Shown here: positions 9,074-17,788 of the stretch, one piece after another | Layout: each line of letters opens with the position of its first letter | Position numbering within the stretch: the stretch's first letter is position 1 | DNA from: Syntrophomonadaceae bacterium | GTDB lineage: Bacteria; Bacillota; DSM-12270; Thermacetogeniales; Thermacetogeniaceae | Direction: 5' to 3' | Length of the DNA: 38,918 nt | Assembly (NCBI GenBank): GCA_012839645.1 | Contig: DUMY01000166.1 | Coordinates: 1-38,918, forward strand | Translations under genes and position numbers: made by a program | Notes under the pieces: model-generated | The model's input: the letters and a program-made list of their open reading frames with translations, nothing else | Database searches by the model: none | Told to the model about the DNA's origin: nothing

Positions 9074-9102
9074 ATCTTACCAACATTTTACTGCGCTGTC
9101 AA
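9074..9102 (-). promoter_or_regulatory. Sigma-70-type promoter, minus strand
   Basis: TTGACA (perfect -35), 17-bp spacer and TAAGAT (-10), read on the minus strand. It points into the gene-poor stretch and, 700 bp further, the glycan genes, so a long leader or an untranslated RNA is implied. Confidence 0.55.
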
Positions 9103-9188
9103 GACACGAACACTTAAGCGAAGTGAGTGCAGGAGTCCCTAAAAATACCCCCAATAAATAATCTTATGCACCCACAAATAAAAAAAGA

Positions 9189-9224
9189 CCCCACTTCCAA
9201 CCTCCCGCCTTCCACCTCTCATTT
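9189..9224 (-). repeat. Dispersed GGAAGTGGGA-type repeat, short copy
   Basis: Shares CCCACTTCCAACCTCCC and a CTCATT end (plus strand) with the longer copies at 4724 and 14886. Confidence 0.6.
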
Positions 9225-9370
9225 CACCGGGCTTGCTTTATTGCTTTAACAGTTAGTGGTATATCTAACCGCATTCCTGCGGCAGCATTTTTGTTAATCA
9301 GCAGAATCATCTTTTATTACTTTCAACAACTAACCACCAAATATTAACAACTCACAATACACCCCTGAAT

Positions 9371-9396
9371 AAAAAAAACCCGCAAAGTTTGCAGGT
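9371..9396 (-). terminator. Rho-independent terminator of the tRNA operon
   Basis: On the minus strand, CCTGCAA pairs with TTGCGGG around a 3-nt loop, followed by eight U residues. It begins about 11 nt after the CCA end of tRNA-Arg(CCT). Confidence 0.85.
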
Positions 9397-9407
9397 CTTG
9401 CTCTCAC

Positions 9408-9484
9408 TGGTACGCCCGGAGGGACTCGAACCCCCGACACGCGGTTTAGGAAACCGCTGCTCTATCCACCTGAGCTACGGGCGC
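9408..9484 (-). tRNA. tRNA-Arg (CCT)
   Basis: 77-nt cloverleaf with encoded CCA. The acceptor is GCGCCCG/CGGGCGT; the anticodon loop TTCCTAA gives anticodon CCT between GCGGT and ACCGC; the T loop contains GGTTCGAGTCC. Last of four tRNAs in a row. Confidence 0.93.
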
Positions 9485-9494
9485 AATAAAAAAT

Positions 9495-9589
9495 TGGCGG
9501 AGAGAGTGGGATTCGAACCCACGAAGCAGGTTTTTCCCCGCTTAATCGCTTAGCAGGCGATCGCCTTCAACCAACTCGGCCATCTCTCC
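9495..9589 (-). tRNA. tRNA-Ser (GCT)
   Basis: 95 nt including encoded CCA, with the long variable arm expected of tRNA-Ser. Acceptor GGAGAGA/TCTCTCC; anticodon stem ATCGC/GCGAT with loop CTGCTAA, anticodon GCT, reading AGC/AGU. Confidence 0.93.
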
Positions 9590-9612
9590 ATTGTAATAGA
9601 AATATATAAAAA

Positions 9613-9689
9613 TGGTGCGCCCGGGAAGATTCGAACCCCCAACCTACAGATCCGTAGTCTGTCGCTCTATCCAATTGAGCTACGGGCGC
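9613..9689 (-). tRNA. tRNA-Arg (ACG)
   Basis: 77 nt with encoded CCA. Acceptor GCGCCCG/CGGGCGC; anticodon stem ACAGA/TCTGT with loop CTACGGA, anticodon ACG (A34 is normally edited to inosine by TadA). Reads CGU/CGC/CGA. Confidence 0.93.
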
Positions 9690-9742
9690 ATATTTTTAGC
9701 AGCTTTTATTATAGCTGATAGATGTGTTTTCGTCAATATCTA

Positions 9743-9832
9743 TGGCGGAGGGGGTGGGATTCGAACCCACGGAGCCCGCATGAGCTCAACGGTTTTCAAG
9801 ACCGCCTCCTTCAACCACTCGGACACCCCTCC
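9743..9832 (-). tRNA. tRNA-Ser (TGA)
   Basis: 90 nt with encoded CCA and long variable arm. Acceptor GGAGGGG/CCCCTCC; anticodon loop CTTGAAA, anticodon TGA, reading UCA/UCG/UCU. First tRNA after the promoter. A tRNA-Ser directly downstream of serS matches the B. subtilis arrangement. Confidence 0.93.
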
Positions 9833-9858
9833 AAACCAACACCTGAATGTCGATTTTT

Positions 9859-9888
9859 AGTATAGCATACAGCTCGGAGCGCTGTCAA
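9859..9888 (-). promoter_or_regulatory. Strong promoter of the tRNA operon
   Basis: TTGACA, 18-bp spacer, TATACT on the minus strand. The -10 ends 26 bp before the first base of tRNA-Ser(TGA), as expected for a stable RNA promoter. Confidence 0.85.
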
Positions 9889-9973
9889 TTTGACCATGTC
9901 TTGTTTATGTCTGGCATTTTATCACTAAACCATGCCGTTTTGAGACAGTTCTAACCCTTTAAACGACCAACCA

Positions 9974-11266
<1,293 letters not shown>

Positions 11267-12859
11267 CTACATATTTACAACCTTTACATTAGAAATACCG
11301 CCAAGTTTACGCAGTTTAGCCAATGTAGCCTCATCAACCACAGAATCCACATTAAGAATCATCAGTGATTCCTCACCTTTTACTTTGCGAGCTGCCTGCA
11401 TCATAGCAATATTGATGTTGGCTTTTCCTAAAGCTGATGCAAAGGGTCCAATAACCCCCGGGCGGTCAATGTGTCCCACAAAAAGCATATAGGAACTGGG
11501 AATAACATCAATCCTGTACTGGTTCACCTGGACAATACGAGGAGTCTGATCCCCAGCCAAAGTACCTGCAAATTCCACTTTTGTCCCGTTCCCTGTGAAG
11601 ATAACGGAAATCAAATTTACATGGCCAGATCTCTTAGACTCATCCCGTCGCTCACAGACCTTAATACCTCTGTTCTCAGCAAGCCAAGTGGCATTGACAA
11701 GATTTACTTGATCCCCCATAACCGGAGAGAGCAGCCCCTTCAAAAAAGCCAATGTGATAATTCCGGTTTCTTTTCTGGCAATTTCTCCGCTATAGCAGAG
11801 CTCTACCCTATCTACAGGCAGCCTTTCCAGCTGATAGTAGAGTTTCCCCAGGTACTCAGCTAACTTCAGCAGCGGCCTCATATCATCGATTTCTTCGCCC
11901 AAGAGGCAGGGGATATTTACTGTATTGGGAACAATCTCTCCTTTGAGAGCCGCAAGAACATAACGTGCAAGATCCGTACCTACCCGGTGCTGGGCCTCAT
12001 AGGTTGTAGCACCCAGATGCGGGGTAACCACAACATTATCAAACTCCAAGAGGGGGTTGCCTGTACAGGGCTCCTTGCTGAAAACATCCAGTGCTGCACT
12101 GGCCACGATCTTCTCTTCAAGTGCCCAGACCAGGGCCCCTTCATCGATAATTCCTCCCCTGGCACAGTTGACTACCCGCACCCCCGGTTTAGCGATTTGG
12201 AACTGCTCTTTCCCAATCATGCCAATGGTTTCCTCAGTTTTCGGGGTATGCACAGTAATGATATCGGACTGGCGTACCAATTCGTTTAATGTGTCTATGC
12301 GCTCTACTCCAAAACGCTTAAAGCGCTCCAAGGGAATATATGGATCATAGGCGATCACCCGCATCCGGAAAGCTTTGAGGCGGGTAGCCACAAAGGAGCC
12401 GATCCTTCCTAATCCTACAATCCCCACTGTTTTACCGTAGAGTTCGTTGCCCATATAACGGCTCCGTCCCCAACCACCCTCTTTGACAGTTCTGTGCGCC
12501 TGGGGAAGGTTCCTGGCAGAAGCAAGCATCAAAGCGATGGTCTGCTCCCCGGCGGAAAAGCTGTTGCTGTCAGGGGTATTTACCACCACCACTCCCTGTT
12601 GTGTGGCAGTCTCCAGATCTATATTATCTACCCCATTCCCGGCACGGCCGACCACCTTCAGCTTCTTTCCCTTCCTGATGACTTCTTCAGTCACCAGTGG
12701 GACACTGCGCACGATCAGGGCATCATAATTACCAATTATCTCCTCTAATTCAGGCTGTTTGATACCTCTTTTAACATCCACCTCAGCCTCGGCCCGGAGC
12801 ATCTCCAGAGCCTCATCAACTATTTTGTCTCCGACAAGAATTTTTGGTTTTTCTTTCAT
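11267..12859 (-). CDS. serA: D-3-phosphoglycerate dehydrogenase, ACT-containing long form
   Basis: 530 residues, the usual length of the long SerA form. It oxidises 3-phosphoglycerate to 3-phosphohydroxypyruvate with NAD, the first step of serine synthesis. Seen are VGRAGNGVDNID, the Rossmann VGLGRIGSFVATRL, NCARGGIIDE (substrate Arg), VVTPHLGATTYEAQ (catalytic His), an intervening allosteric substrate-binding domain, and a C-terminal ACT domain from about 455 (FVGHIDRPGVIGPFASALG), which usually binds serine for feedback inhibition. ATG at 12859 follows AAGGGG. It is 14 bp downstream of the aminotransferase and 24 bp upstream of serS, so a shared transcript under the serine T-box is very likely. 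Confidence 0.95.
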   Translation of the reverse strand: MKEKPKILVGDKIVDEALEMLRAEAEVDVKRGIKQPELEEIIGNYDALIVRSVPLVTEEVIRKGKKLKVVGRAGNGVDNIDLETATQQGVVVVNTPDSNSFSAGEQTIALMLASARNLPQAHRTVKEGGWGRSRYMGNELYGKTVGIVGLGRIGSFVATRLKAFRMRVIAYDPYIPLERFKRFGVERIDTLNELVRQSDIITVHTPKTEETIGMIGKEQFQIAKPGVRVVNCARGGIIDEGALVWALEEKIVASAALDVFSKEPCTGNPLLEFDNVVVTPHLGATTYEAQHRVGTDLARYVLAALKGEIVPNTVNIPCLLGEEIDDMRPLLKLAEYLGKLYYQLERLPVDRVELCYSGEIARKETGIITLAFLKGLLSPVMGDQVNLVNATWLAENRGIKVCERRDESKRSGHVNLISVIFTGNGTKVEFAGTLAGDQTPRIVQVNQYRIDVIPSSYMLFVGHIDRPGVIGPFASALGKANINIAMMQAARKVKGEESLMILNVDSVVDEATLAKLRKLGGISNVKVVNM

Positions 12860-12873
12860 CTCTTCATCCCCTT

Positions 12874-14031
12874 TCAGGCCATTGCCTTGATGGCAATCTC
12901 CTGGGCAGCTCTGACACCCTGTCCTAAGTTCACATCAAAGCCATTCACATCCAGAGACATTTCCAAGGCAGCCAGGACAGCAAGGATATCCAGTTCCTGT
13001 ACATAGCCCAGATGGCCGATACGAAAGATCTTGTTTTTCAGCTGTTTCTGTCCCCCGGCTATAACCACATGAAACTTTTCACGAAGTGTAGAACGGATGG
13101 TGTCAGCTTCGATTCCGGGCGGGGCCATAACTGCGGTCACTGCACTTGATGACACCTCATCTGCAGCCAGGAGTTCTAATCCCATGGCCCGGACACCGGA
13201 CCGCACCATACTCTTAAGCCTCCTGTGCCTGGTGATGATGTTGGGCAGCCCCTCATTCTTGATCATCTTCAAGGATTCGGCCAAACCCGTCAGCTGTGGC
13301 AGAGCCGGGGTATAGGGTGTCTGGCCCTTCTCTGCGTATTTCCGTGCTGCTGCAATATCCCAGTAGTAGCAGGCATTGGTGCACTCTTTAGCCACCTCCC
13401 AAGCCCGCTTACTTACAGAAATGAAAGAGAGACCCGGCGGAACCATGAAGCTCTTCTGGGACCCGGCCACAACCACATCCAGATTCCAGTCATCGGTTTC
13501 CAGCTCCATAGCCCCCAGCCCGCTCACCGAGTCAACAATAAAGAGAGCTGGATGATCCCCTAAAGCCTTTCGTAATTTAGGCAGATCATTGGTCACTCCT
13601 GTTGATGTTTCATTATGAGTGACAAAAACTGCCTTAATCTCTTTGTTTACATCTTTTTTCATACGGTCCGCCAACACATCCGGATCTGCGGCCGTTCCCC
13701 AGGGGAAATCTATTTTATCTACTGACACTCCAAAGCGCCTGCAGATTTCTGCAAAGCGGTCTCCAAAATTGCCGATAGAAACTACCAAAACTTTCTCCCC
13801 CGGAGAGATGAAGTTAGCTACTGCTGCCTCCATTCCCCCGGTACCTGCGGAGGGAAATATTATTACATCGTTTTCTGTGCGAAAAACCTCTTTCAGTCCT
13901 TCTGTCAGTTCGGCGAAAAGTTCTTTGAATTCCGGTCCCCGGTGATTGATCATGGGCTTCGCCAGCCCCCGTAAAACAGCAGAAGGGACAGGTGTGGGGC
14001 CCGGTAGCAGCAAATACTGTTTTTCCTCCAT
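12874..14031 (-). CDS. Class V aminotransferase (alanine-glyoxylate / serine-pyruvate family)
   Basis: 385 residues, fold type I PLP enzyme. Recognisable are LLPGPTPVP at the N-terminus, INHRGPEF, FPSAGTGGMEAAV, VTHNETSTGV, VDSVSGLGAMELETDDW (PLP-binding Asp) and VVAGSQKSFMVPPGLSF with the Schiff-base Lys. ATG at 14031 has a perfect AGGAGG 8 nt upstream; longer upstream frames run into the T-box leader. Next to serA, enzymes of this family commonly take the place of SerC by aminating 3-phosphohydroxypyruvate, or interconvert serine/pyruvate or glycine/glyoxylate. No serC is seen in the window. Which amino acid pair it uses cannot be read from the sequence. First gene of the serine operon. Confidence 0.88.
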   Translation of the reverse strand: MEEKQYLLLPGPTPVPSAVLRGLAKPMINHRGPEFKELFAELTEGLKEVFRTENDVIIFPSAGTGGMEAAVANFISPGEKVLVVSIGNFGDRFAEICRRFGVSVDKIDFPWGTAADPDVLADRMKKDVNKEIKAVFVTHNETSTGVTNDLPKLRKALGDHPALFIVDSVSGLGAMELETDDWNLDVVVAGSQKSFMVPPGLSFISVSKRAWEVAKECTNACYYWDIAAARKYAEKGQTPYTPALPQLTGLAESLKMIKNEGLPNIITRHRRLKSMVRSGVRAMGLELLAADEVSSSAVTAVMAPPGIEADTIRSTLREKFHVVIAGGQKQLKNKIFRIGHLGYVQELDILAVLAALEMSLDVNGFDVNLGQGVRAAQEIAIKAMA

Positions 14032-14056
14032 TTTTCGATCCTCCTCAGATAATAGT

Positions 14057-14089
14057 AAAACTCCCGCCCCAGTTTTCTGGGGCGGGAGT
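14057..14089 (-). terminator. T-box terminator hairpin
   Basis: Perfect GC-rich stem, loop AAAA, U-run TTTT. It is mutually exclusive with the antiterminator that uses the T-box core just upstream. Confidence 0.9.
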
Positions 14090-14318
14090 ATATTCCCACG
14101 TTGCCACCCAAATTGATGCCAGAACATATCCGGCATCTTCTCTACAAGTCTCTAACAGAACCATCTGTGCTTCTTCACCCTGAACTGCAGGTTTTCGAAG
14201 CAAGCTCCGGGGTGGATTCAGACTGCCCTCCTGCCGACTTACACCAACCGCCGGCTCTCTGTGAGGCAAGACAGACTTACTGATCCCCATCTCAGCCAAA
14301 AACATTCTCTTTTGTTTG
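14057..14318 (-). ncRNA. T-box leader, serine specifier UCC
   Basis: On the minus strand the leader has a stem I with ATCAGTAAG and AGAGAGCCGGCGGTTGGTG, a specifier loop GAATCCACC with codon TCC (Ser) at 14214-14216, the T-box core GGGTGGCAACGTGGG at 14095-14109, and then a 12-bp terminator hairpin (CTCCCGCCCCAG/CTGGGGCGGGAG, 14061-14088) followed by TTTT. Uncharged tRNA-Ser would favour the antiterminator and turn on aminotransferase-serA-serS. The ribosome binding site of the first gene follows directly. Confidence 0.93.
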
Positions 14319-14324
14319 AAAGCC

Positions 14325-14353
14325 ATTATAACATAGAACAGGAACAGAGACAA
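14325..14353 (-). promoter_or_regulatory. Promoter of the serine operon
   Basis: TTGTCT, 17-bp spacer, TATAAT on the minus strand, a few bases upstream of the T-box leader. The -10 is a perfect match. Confidence 0.8.
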
Positions 14354-14394
14354 TAGTGGTGGTTGGAAGAAGAATTACCCCGTTGTATGAGAAT

Positions 14395-14421
14395 AGATCA
14401 AGAGATCCGTTTCCCTGACCT
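14395..14421 (-). repeat. 27-bp REP-like palindrome, copy 2
   Basis: Ends AGGTCA and TGATCT with core GGGAAACGG on the minus strand. It begins 3 nt after the grdX stop codon, so its hairpin may also end the grd transcript, although only a weak U-run follows. Confidence 0.7.
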
Positions 14422-14424
14422 ATT

Positions 14425-14793
14425 TTATTTTAAAAACTCTTTTATAAAATCCAGGTCGATCAACTGGAAATCCCTCAGGGTAGAACTATCCCAGTTTAAC
14501 TTCATCTGTTTTTCGGTAAAGCCTTCGGCAAATGCAATAGCCCGCTCCATAACCTCTCTGCTCCTGGGATCAACTTTCCCCGGGACACCTGTTAACACAA
14601 TACTTTTATAGGGATTTTTGTATGGATCCATACTGCCTGTCAATGGGTGTGTGATCAGCCGGTAGCCACTTAAAATTTGTTTCTGCACAGCCATAAAAAG
14701 CTCGACAACTGAAATACCCGGCAGAGCCTCCACAAAGGAAAGCCCCCTGTCAATCACCATAGGATTATTTGTCAGGCACCTTATATTTTTCAT
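14425..14793 (-). CDS. grdX: GrdX family protein
   Basis: 122 residues. GrdX is a small protein of unknown function found almost only in glycine/sarcosine/betaine reductase operons. Supporting motifs are CLTNNPMV near the N-terminus, SVVELFMAVQKQILSGYRLITHPLTGSM and NPYKSIVL, all typical of the family. ATG at 14793 has GGAAGG 8 nt upstream; an in-frame ATG at 14844 has no such site. Last gene of the operon, 137 bp after grdD, with a repeat (14863-14929) between them. No catalytic residues can be pointed out, and no membrane segment or signal peptide is present. Confidence 0.85.
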   Translation of the reverse strand: MKNIRCLTNNPMVIDRGLSFVEALPGISVVELFMAVQKQILSGYRLITHPLTGSMDPYKNPYKSIVLTGVPGKVDPRSREVMERAIAFAEGFTEKQMKLNWDSSTLRDFQLIDLDFIKEFLK

Positions 14794-14862
14794 CCTAAAC
14801 CCTTCCCAAAAGAAAAGATCACGAAAAGAGAGCAGGAGTTCCATCCCTCCGATCCCCTAAAC

Positions 14863-14929
14863 AGATCAGAAGATCCGCCCCCGATCCCATCTATTCCCAC
14901 TTCCAACCTCCCACTTCCCACATCTCATT
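14863..14929 (-). repeat. Degenerate palindrome plus GGAAGTGGGA-type repeat, copy 2
   Basis: 14863-14889 is a degraded relative of the 27-bp palindrome (AGATCAGAAGATCCG then CCCGATC). 14886-14929 is nearly identical to 4724-4764. The composite lies inside the grd operon, between grdD and grdX. Confidence 0.65.
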
Positions 14930-14930
14930 A

Positions 14931-16091
14931 TCACAGGTATCCTGCTTCCTGGAGTAGTTGGAGAGACTTTGGCTTATCTTCGGGGGCAACTAAGATGACT
15001 GGGCCGGTGCAGCCCATGCCGCTGCTGGCGTAGATCTCACTTTTCCATAAGACCCGTACTGCATCCTCCAGCTGAAGTATATCGATGCCGGGGATTTCAT
15101 CGCTTACGGGTTTTGGTGGTGGGGGTGCAATACCCTCCGGTTCTCCGTTGGATTTGAGTGACTCCTGTGTTAAGCTCTCCAACACCTTGTCCCAGCCGGC
15201 TTTTTTGGCTGCAGCAAACTCTTGCCTGGCCTTTTCCAGGAGTTTACCTCTGGCGCACTCCCGCGCATAACGTATTGCACCGGCGATCACCGGTGCACCT
15301 GAGGCACGGGAGATAATACAGATAATGCGGTCATAGTCATCACCCACACCGGGTCCGTAACCAAAACCCATTGCTTCGTAACTGCCCCCGCTGTGAAAAG
15401 CGGAAAAAACCTTCATCAAAACATTCCCGGTTAAACTGTCGGTGACCATCACATCCGGAACTCCCTGCAGCAGGTCATTCCCCCTCATCAATACACCGGC
15501 TTCATTGCGCCCCGACTCTGCGAAGCGAAGGGGATAGCCCTGTTTAGAGAGCTCCTTTAAAGAGCGCTCCACCTGCCTGGAACCGTCGATATTTAAGATG
15601 CCGAGAGTGGGTTCAGGTAGACCGCAGGACTTGGCTACAGCAATACCCAACAGGGCATTCCTCAACATGGCTATTACCCGACCGGTTGCTGAGGTGCCTG
15701 TGGTTGTTGCCAGAAACATCTTCTTGCCCCGGGCTGGAGTAACAACTCTGCCTACAGTAGAAACCCCGATGGGGAAATTGTAGTGCATGGTCACAGCAGC
15801 ATCGAGGCTGCCCTCTTCCAGCAGTTGATCCATCTTTACATGGGCCTCTTTCTCATCTGCAGCTTCAACAACTTCCAGTGAGGTTTCTACACCGCTACCG
15901 ATAACAACCACTTCCAGATCAGCACTGCCGCTCTGTGCCAGCTCTGCCCCGGCAAGAAGTTCTGTGGGACCGTGTTCACTGCCCAGGATAGTAACTCCAA
16001 CCCTGGTTTTGCGCTCCACAACCCCTGTCTCCAGTGCATTTGCTGCCTCTAGAAAAACTTCACCTATATTTTGGCGAATACTCTTCTTCAT
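14931..16091 (-). CDS. grdD: Glycine reductase complex protein C, subunit D (PlsX-like)
   Basis: 386 residues. With GrdC it forms protein C, which takes the carboxymethyl-selenoether/acetyl intermediate from GrdA and releases acetyl phosphate, the energy-yielding step of glycine reduction. The fold resembles PlsX/phosphate acyltransferase: VGVTILGSEHGPTELLAGAELA, TTTGTSATGRVIAML, VMVTDSLTGNVLMKVFSAF and ASGAPVIAGAIRYA. The C-terminal SSGMGCTGPVILV contains Cys361, matching the Cys (about 359) reported to carry the acetyl group in Eubacterium acidaminophilum GrdD. ATG at 16091 was chosen over GTG at 16100 because GAGGTG lies about 7 nt upstream. It starts 15 bp after the grdC stop. Confidence 0.93.
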   Translation of the reverse strand: MKKSIRQNIGEVFLEAANALETGVVERKTRVGVTILGSEHGPTELLAGAELAQSGSADLEVVVIGSGVETSLEVVEAADEKEAHVKMDQLLEEGSLDAAVTMHYNFPIGVSTVGRVVTPARGKKMFLATTTGTSATGRVIAMLRNALLGIAVAKSCGLPEPTLGILNIDGSRQVERSLKELSKQGYPLRFAESGRNEAGVLMRGNDLLQGVPDVMVTDSLTGNVLMKVFSAFHSGGSYEAMGFGYGPGVGDDYDRIICIISRASGAPVIAGAIRYARECARGKLLEKARQEFAAAKKAGWDKVLESLTQESLKSNGEPEGIAPPPPKPVSDEIPGIDILQLEDAVRVLWKSEIYASSGMGCTGPVILVAPEDKPKSLQLLQEAGYL

Positions 16092-16106
16092 TGCTAACAC
16101 CTCTGG

Positions 16107-17648
16107 TCACTTGTCACCCGCAATGGTTTTCGCAAAATCACGCATGGCTTCTGCTACGATTTGGCGAATCTCTTCCTTGCCCAGTTCTGTTTCCCTTTTA
16201 CCTGTGTTCTGCTCAATGATCAGGGATATGCCATCAAAAAGATCAGTTAGCCTCCCTAAAAAAAGGCTTCCTTTGCCGATGATCATCGCTCTCTTGATCT
16301 GTTGGGCAAGGATCATATCCCGTGCAAAGCCGATAAAAGGCACACCTGAAGGTATATGCCCCTGAGTAGGTGCAAAACCCGGCATGCCAAACTCATCAAC
16401 TGCCTTCAACAGTTCTTCCCTCTTGAAAAAACCCTTTTTGACACCCAGGGCTGCGATCATCTTATAGTTTGCATTGGGAACATCTCCAGCTCCTGCAGGT
16501 TCTGTGATTTCGGGGTTCTGCATTTCAGGTGAAAAGCGGTCGATTTCCGTGATCTTCATCCCCATACGCTCCAGAGGATCGTAAACTATCGCCTGGATAA
16601 CAGCCTGTGGTGAGGCTCCTGAGCCTATTCTATGGCGCCCAATCATATCTGTGCGGATCACCGGGTTTACGCCATCATTTTCCCCGATGTGGATCGCAAA
16701 AGCACCGATCATATCCTCCAATACCGGCATACCCTTTTTTATATGGTCCCGGGAATTCATCGCCAGTTTGGCAGAACTCCCCCCGGCCAAGACCACGACA
16801 TTTTTAAAAACCCCTGACTGCACAAGAGCTGCTGCCTCCACAAGGGCATGGGCGGGTGCTGCACAGAAGCCCCGGGTATCAGAACCTGTAGCATTGTCAC
16901 AGCCGCAGATTTCTCCAATGGCTTTGGCAAAGTTGCCCCCACCCCTCTGGTTCATATCACCGCATGCTTCTTCAGAGCATTCGATTATATAATCCACATC
17001 CCCAGCATGTAGACCGCTCTTCTCTAAAAGGAACATTAAGCCTAAGCTAGCAGAGGCCTTGCTCACCAAGTTTTCCAGCATCACATGGGCACTTAAAGCA
17101 GAATCAAATTCATGCGCCCTTTTCACACAACCTACAACTTTGCTGTTAAAGTAAATGGGGACAGCAATCTTTTTATCTACAAGCTCAGCAATATCTTTGT
17201 CTTCCACAGAGCCGCTGTCCAGTTTAGCTAAAAACTTCAAGCCCCTTACAGCTGGGTGTTCAGCCAGCTTAGCCTTGACACTTTCCTGGAATGATTCTTC
17301 CAAGACCACAAGATCAAAAGCATCGACAACCTTGATTAGGCCTATAAATTCGTCCTCAGGCATCACTTCACCGTATTTTCCATCCCGGCTGGCTTGTTGA
17401 GGAGAGTTTTCATACCAGGGACGTGGCAGTTCCTTTAATTCATCTGGCATCATATTGCCAATATAAACTTGATTAGGAGCATACCTTACCGCCTCCTCAA
17501 AACCCCTTAAATGACCAGGCAGCTTTTCCAGGTACTCGGAGTCAGGCCTGTTGCGTCGTTCTGTTATAGGTGTCGTGCCCTGGTGGAAAGCCATTTCCGG
17601 GGCATGGATCAAGGCATAACCGGCGCCTTTTACTACCGGATAGTTCAC
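16107..17648 (-). CDS. grdC: Glycine reductase complex protein C, subunit C (FabH-like)
   Basis: 513 residues, the other half of protein C. It resembles beta-ketoacyl-ACP synthase III: VDYIIECSEEACGDMNQRGGGNFAKAIGE, then SDTRGFCAAPAHALVEAA with a Cys in the position of the thiolase-fold nucleophile, and VVLAGGSSAKL. GTG at 17648 was preferred over GTG at 17663 because GGAGG lies 8 nt upstream and the protein then starts MNYPVVKGAGYALIHAPEM, as in the family. It is separated from grdB by 140 bp that include a GGAAG-type element (17690-17735) and a GC-rich hairpin (17756-17779), the longest gap before grdX in the operon. Confidence 0.94.
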   Translation of the reverse strand: MNYPVVKGAGYALIHAPEMAFHQGTTPITERRNRPDSEYLEKLPGHLRGFEEAVRYAPNQVYIGNMMPDELKELPRPWYENSPQQASRDGKYGEVMPEDEFIGLIKVVDAFDLVVLEESFQESVKAKLAEHPAVRGLKFLAKLDSGSVEDKDIAELVDKKIAVPIYFNSKVVGCVKRAHEFDSALSAHVMLENLVSKASASLGLMFLLEKSGLHAGDVDYIIECSEEACGDMNQRGGGNFAKAIGEICGCDNATGSDTRGFCAAPAHALVEAAALVQSGVFKNVVVLAGGSSAKLAMNSRDHIKKGMPVLEDMIGAFAIHIGENDGVNPVIRTDMIGRHRIGSGASPQAVIQAIVYDPLERMGMKITEIDRFSPEMQNPEITEPAGAGDVPNANYKMIAALGVKKGFFKREELLKAVDEFGMPGFAPTQGHIPSGVPFIGFARDMILAQQIKRAMIIGKGSLFLGRLTDLFDGISLIIEQNTGKRETELGKEEIRQIVAEAMRDFAKTIAGDK

Positions 17649-17755
17649 CCTTTTTACCTCCACATATATATTAAATAGATGTCAGAAACCGGAAGCCGGA
17701 GGTCGGAAGTTTCCAAGAATCCGCCTTCCGAACCCGGTCTACGTTTACTCTTCAA

Positions 17756-17779
17756 CCCGGGGCCGGTGAAGCCCCTGGG
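17756..17779 (-). promoter_or_regulatory. Intra-operon GC-rich hairpin between grdB and grdC
   Basis: CCCAGGGGC can pair with GCCCCGGG (minus strand, about 7 bp with one bulge). It lies just after the grdB stop without a U-run, so it is more likely a processing or stability element than a terminator. Confidence 0.4.
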
Positions 17780-17788
17780 CATTAAACT

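Larger units (their letters stand above)
8390..9370. other. About 1 kb gene-poor stretch upstream of the glycan genes
   Basis: I see no supportable coding region. Two overlapping frames near 8539-8821 give only 64-74 residue unfamiliar peptides. What can be seen is a minus-strand promoter (9074-9102), a possible structured leader downstream of it, a GGAAG-type element near 8540-8575, a pyrimidine-rich repeat at 9189-9224, and an ACTAACCACC-type element near 9325. The rest shows nothing I recognise. Confidence 0.5.

Noticed and set aside
14045..14353. Minus-strand 102-codon frame upstream of the aminotransferase
   Set aside because: The stretch is the T-box leader; its conserved RNA motifs explain the sequence better than coding.
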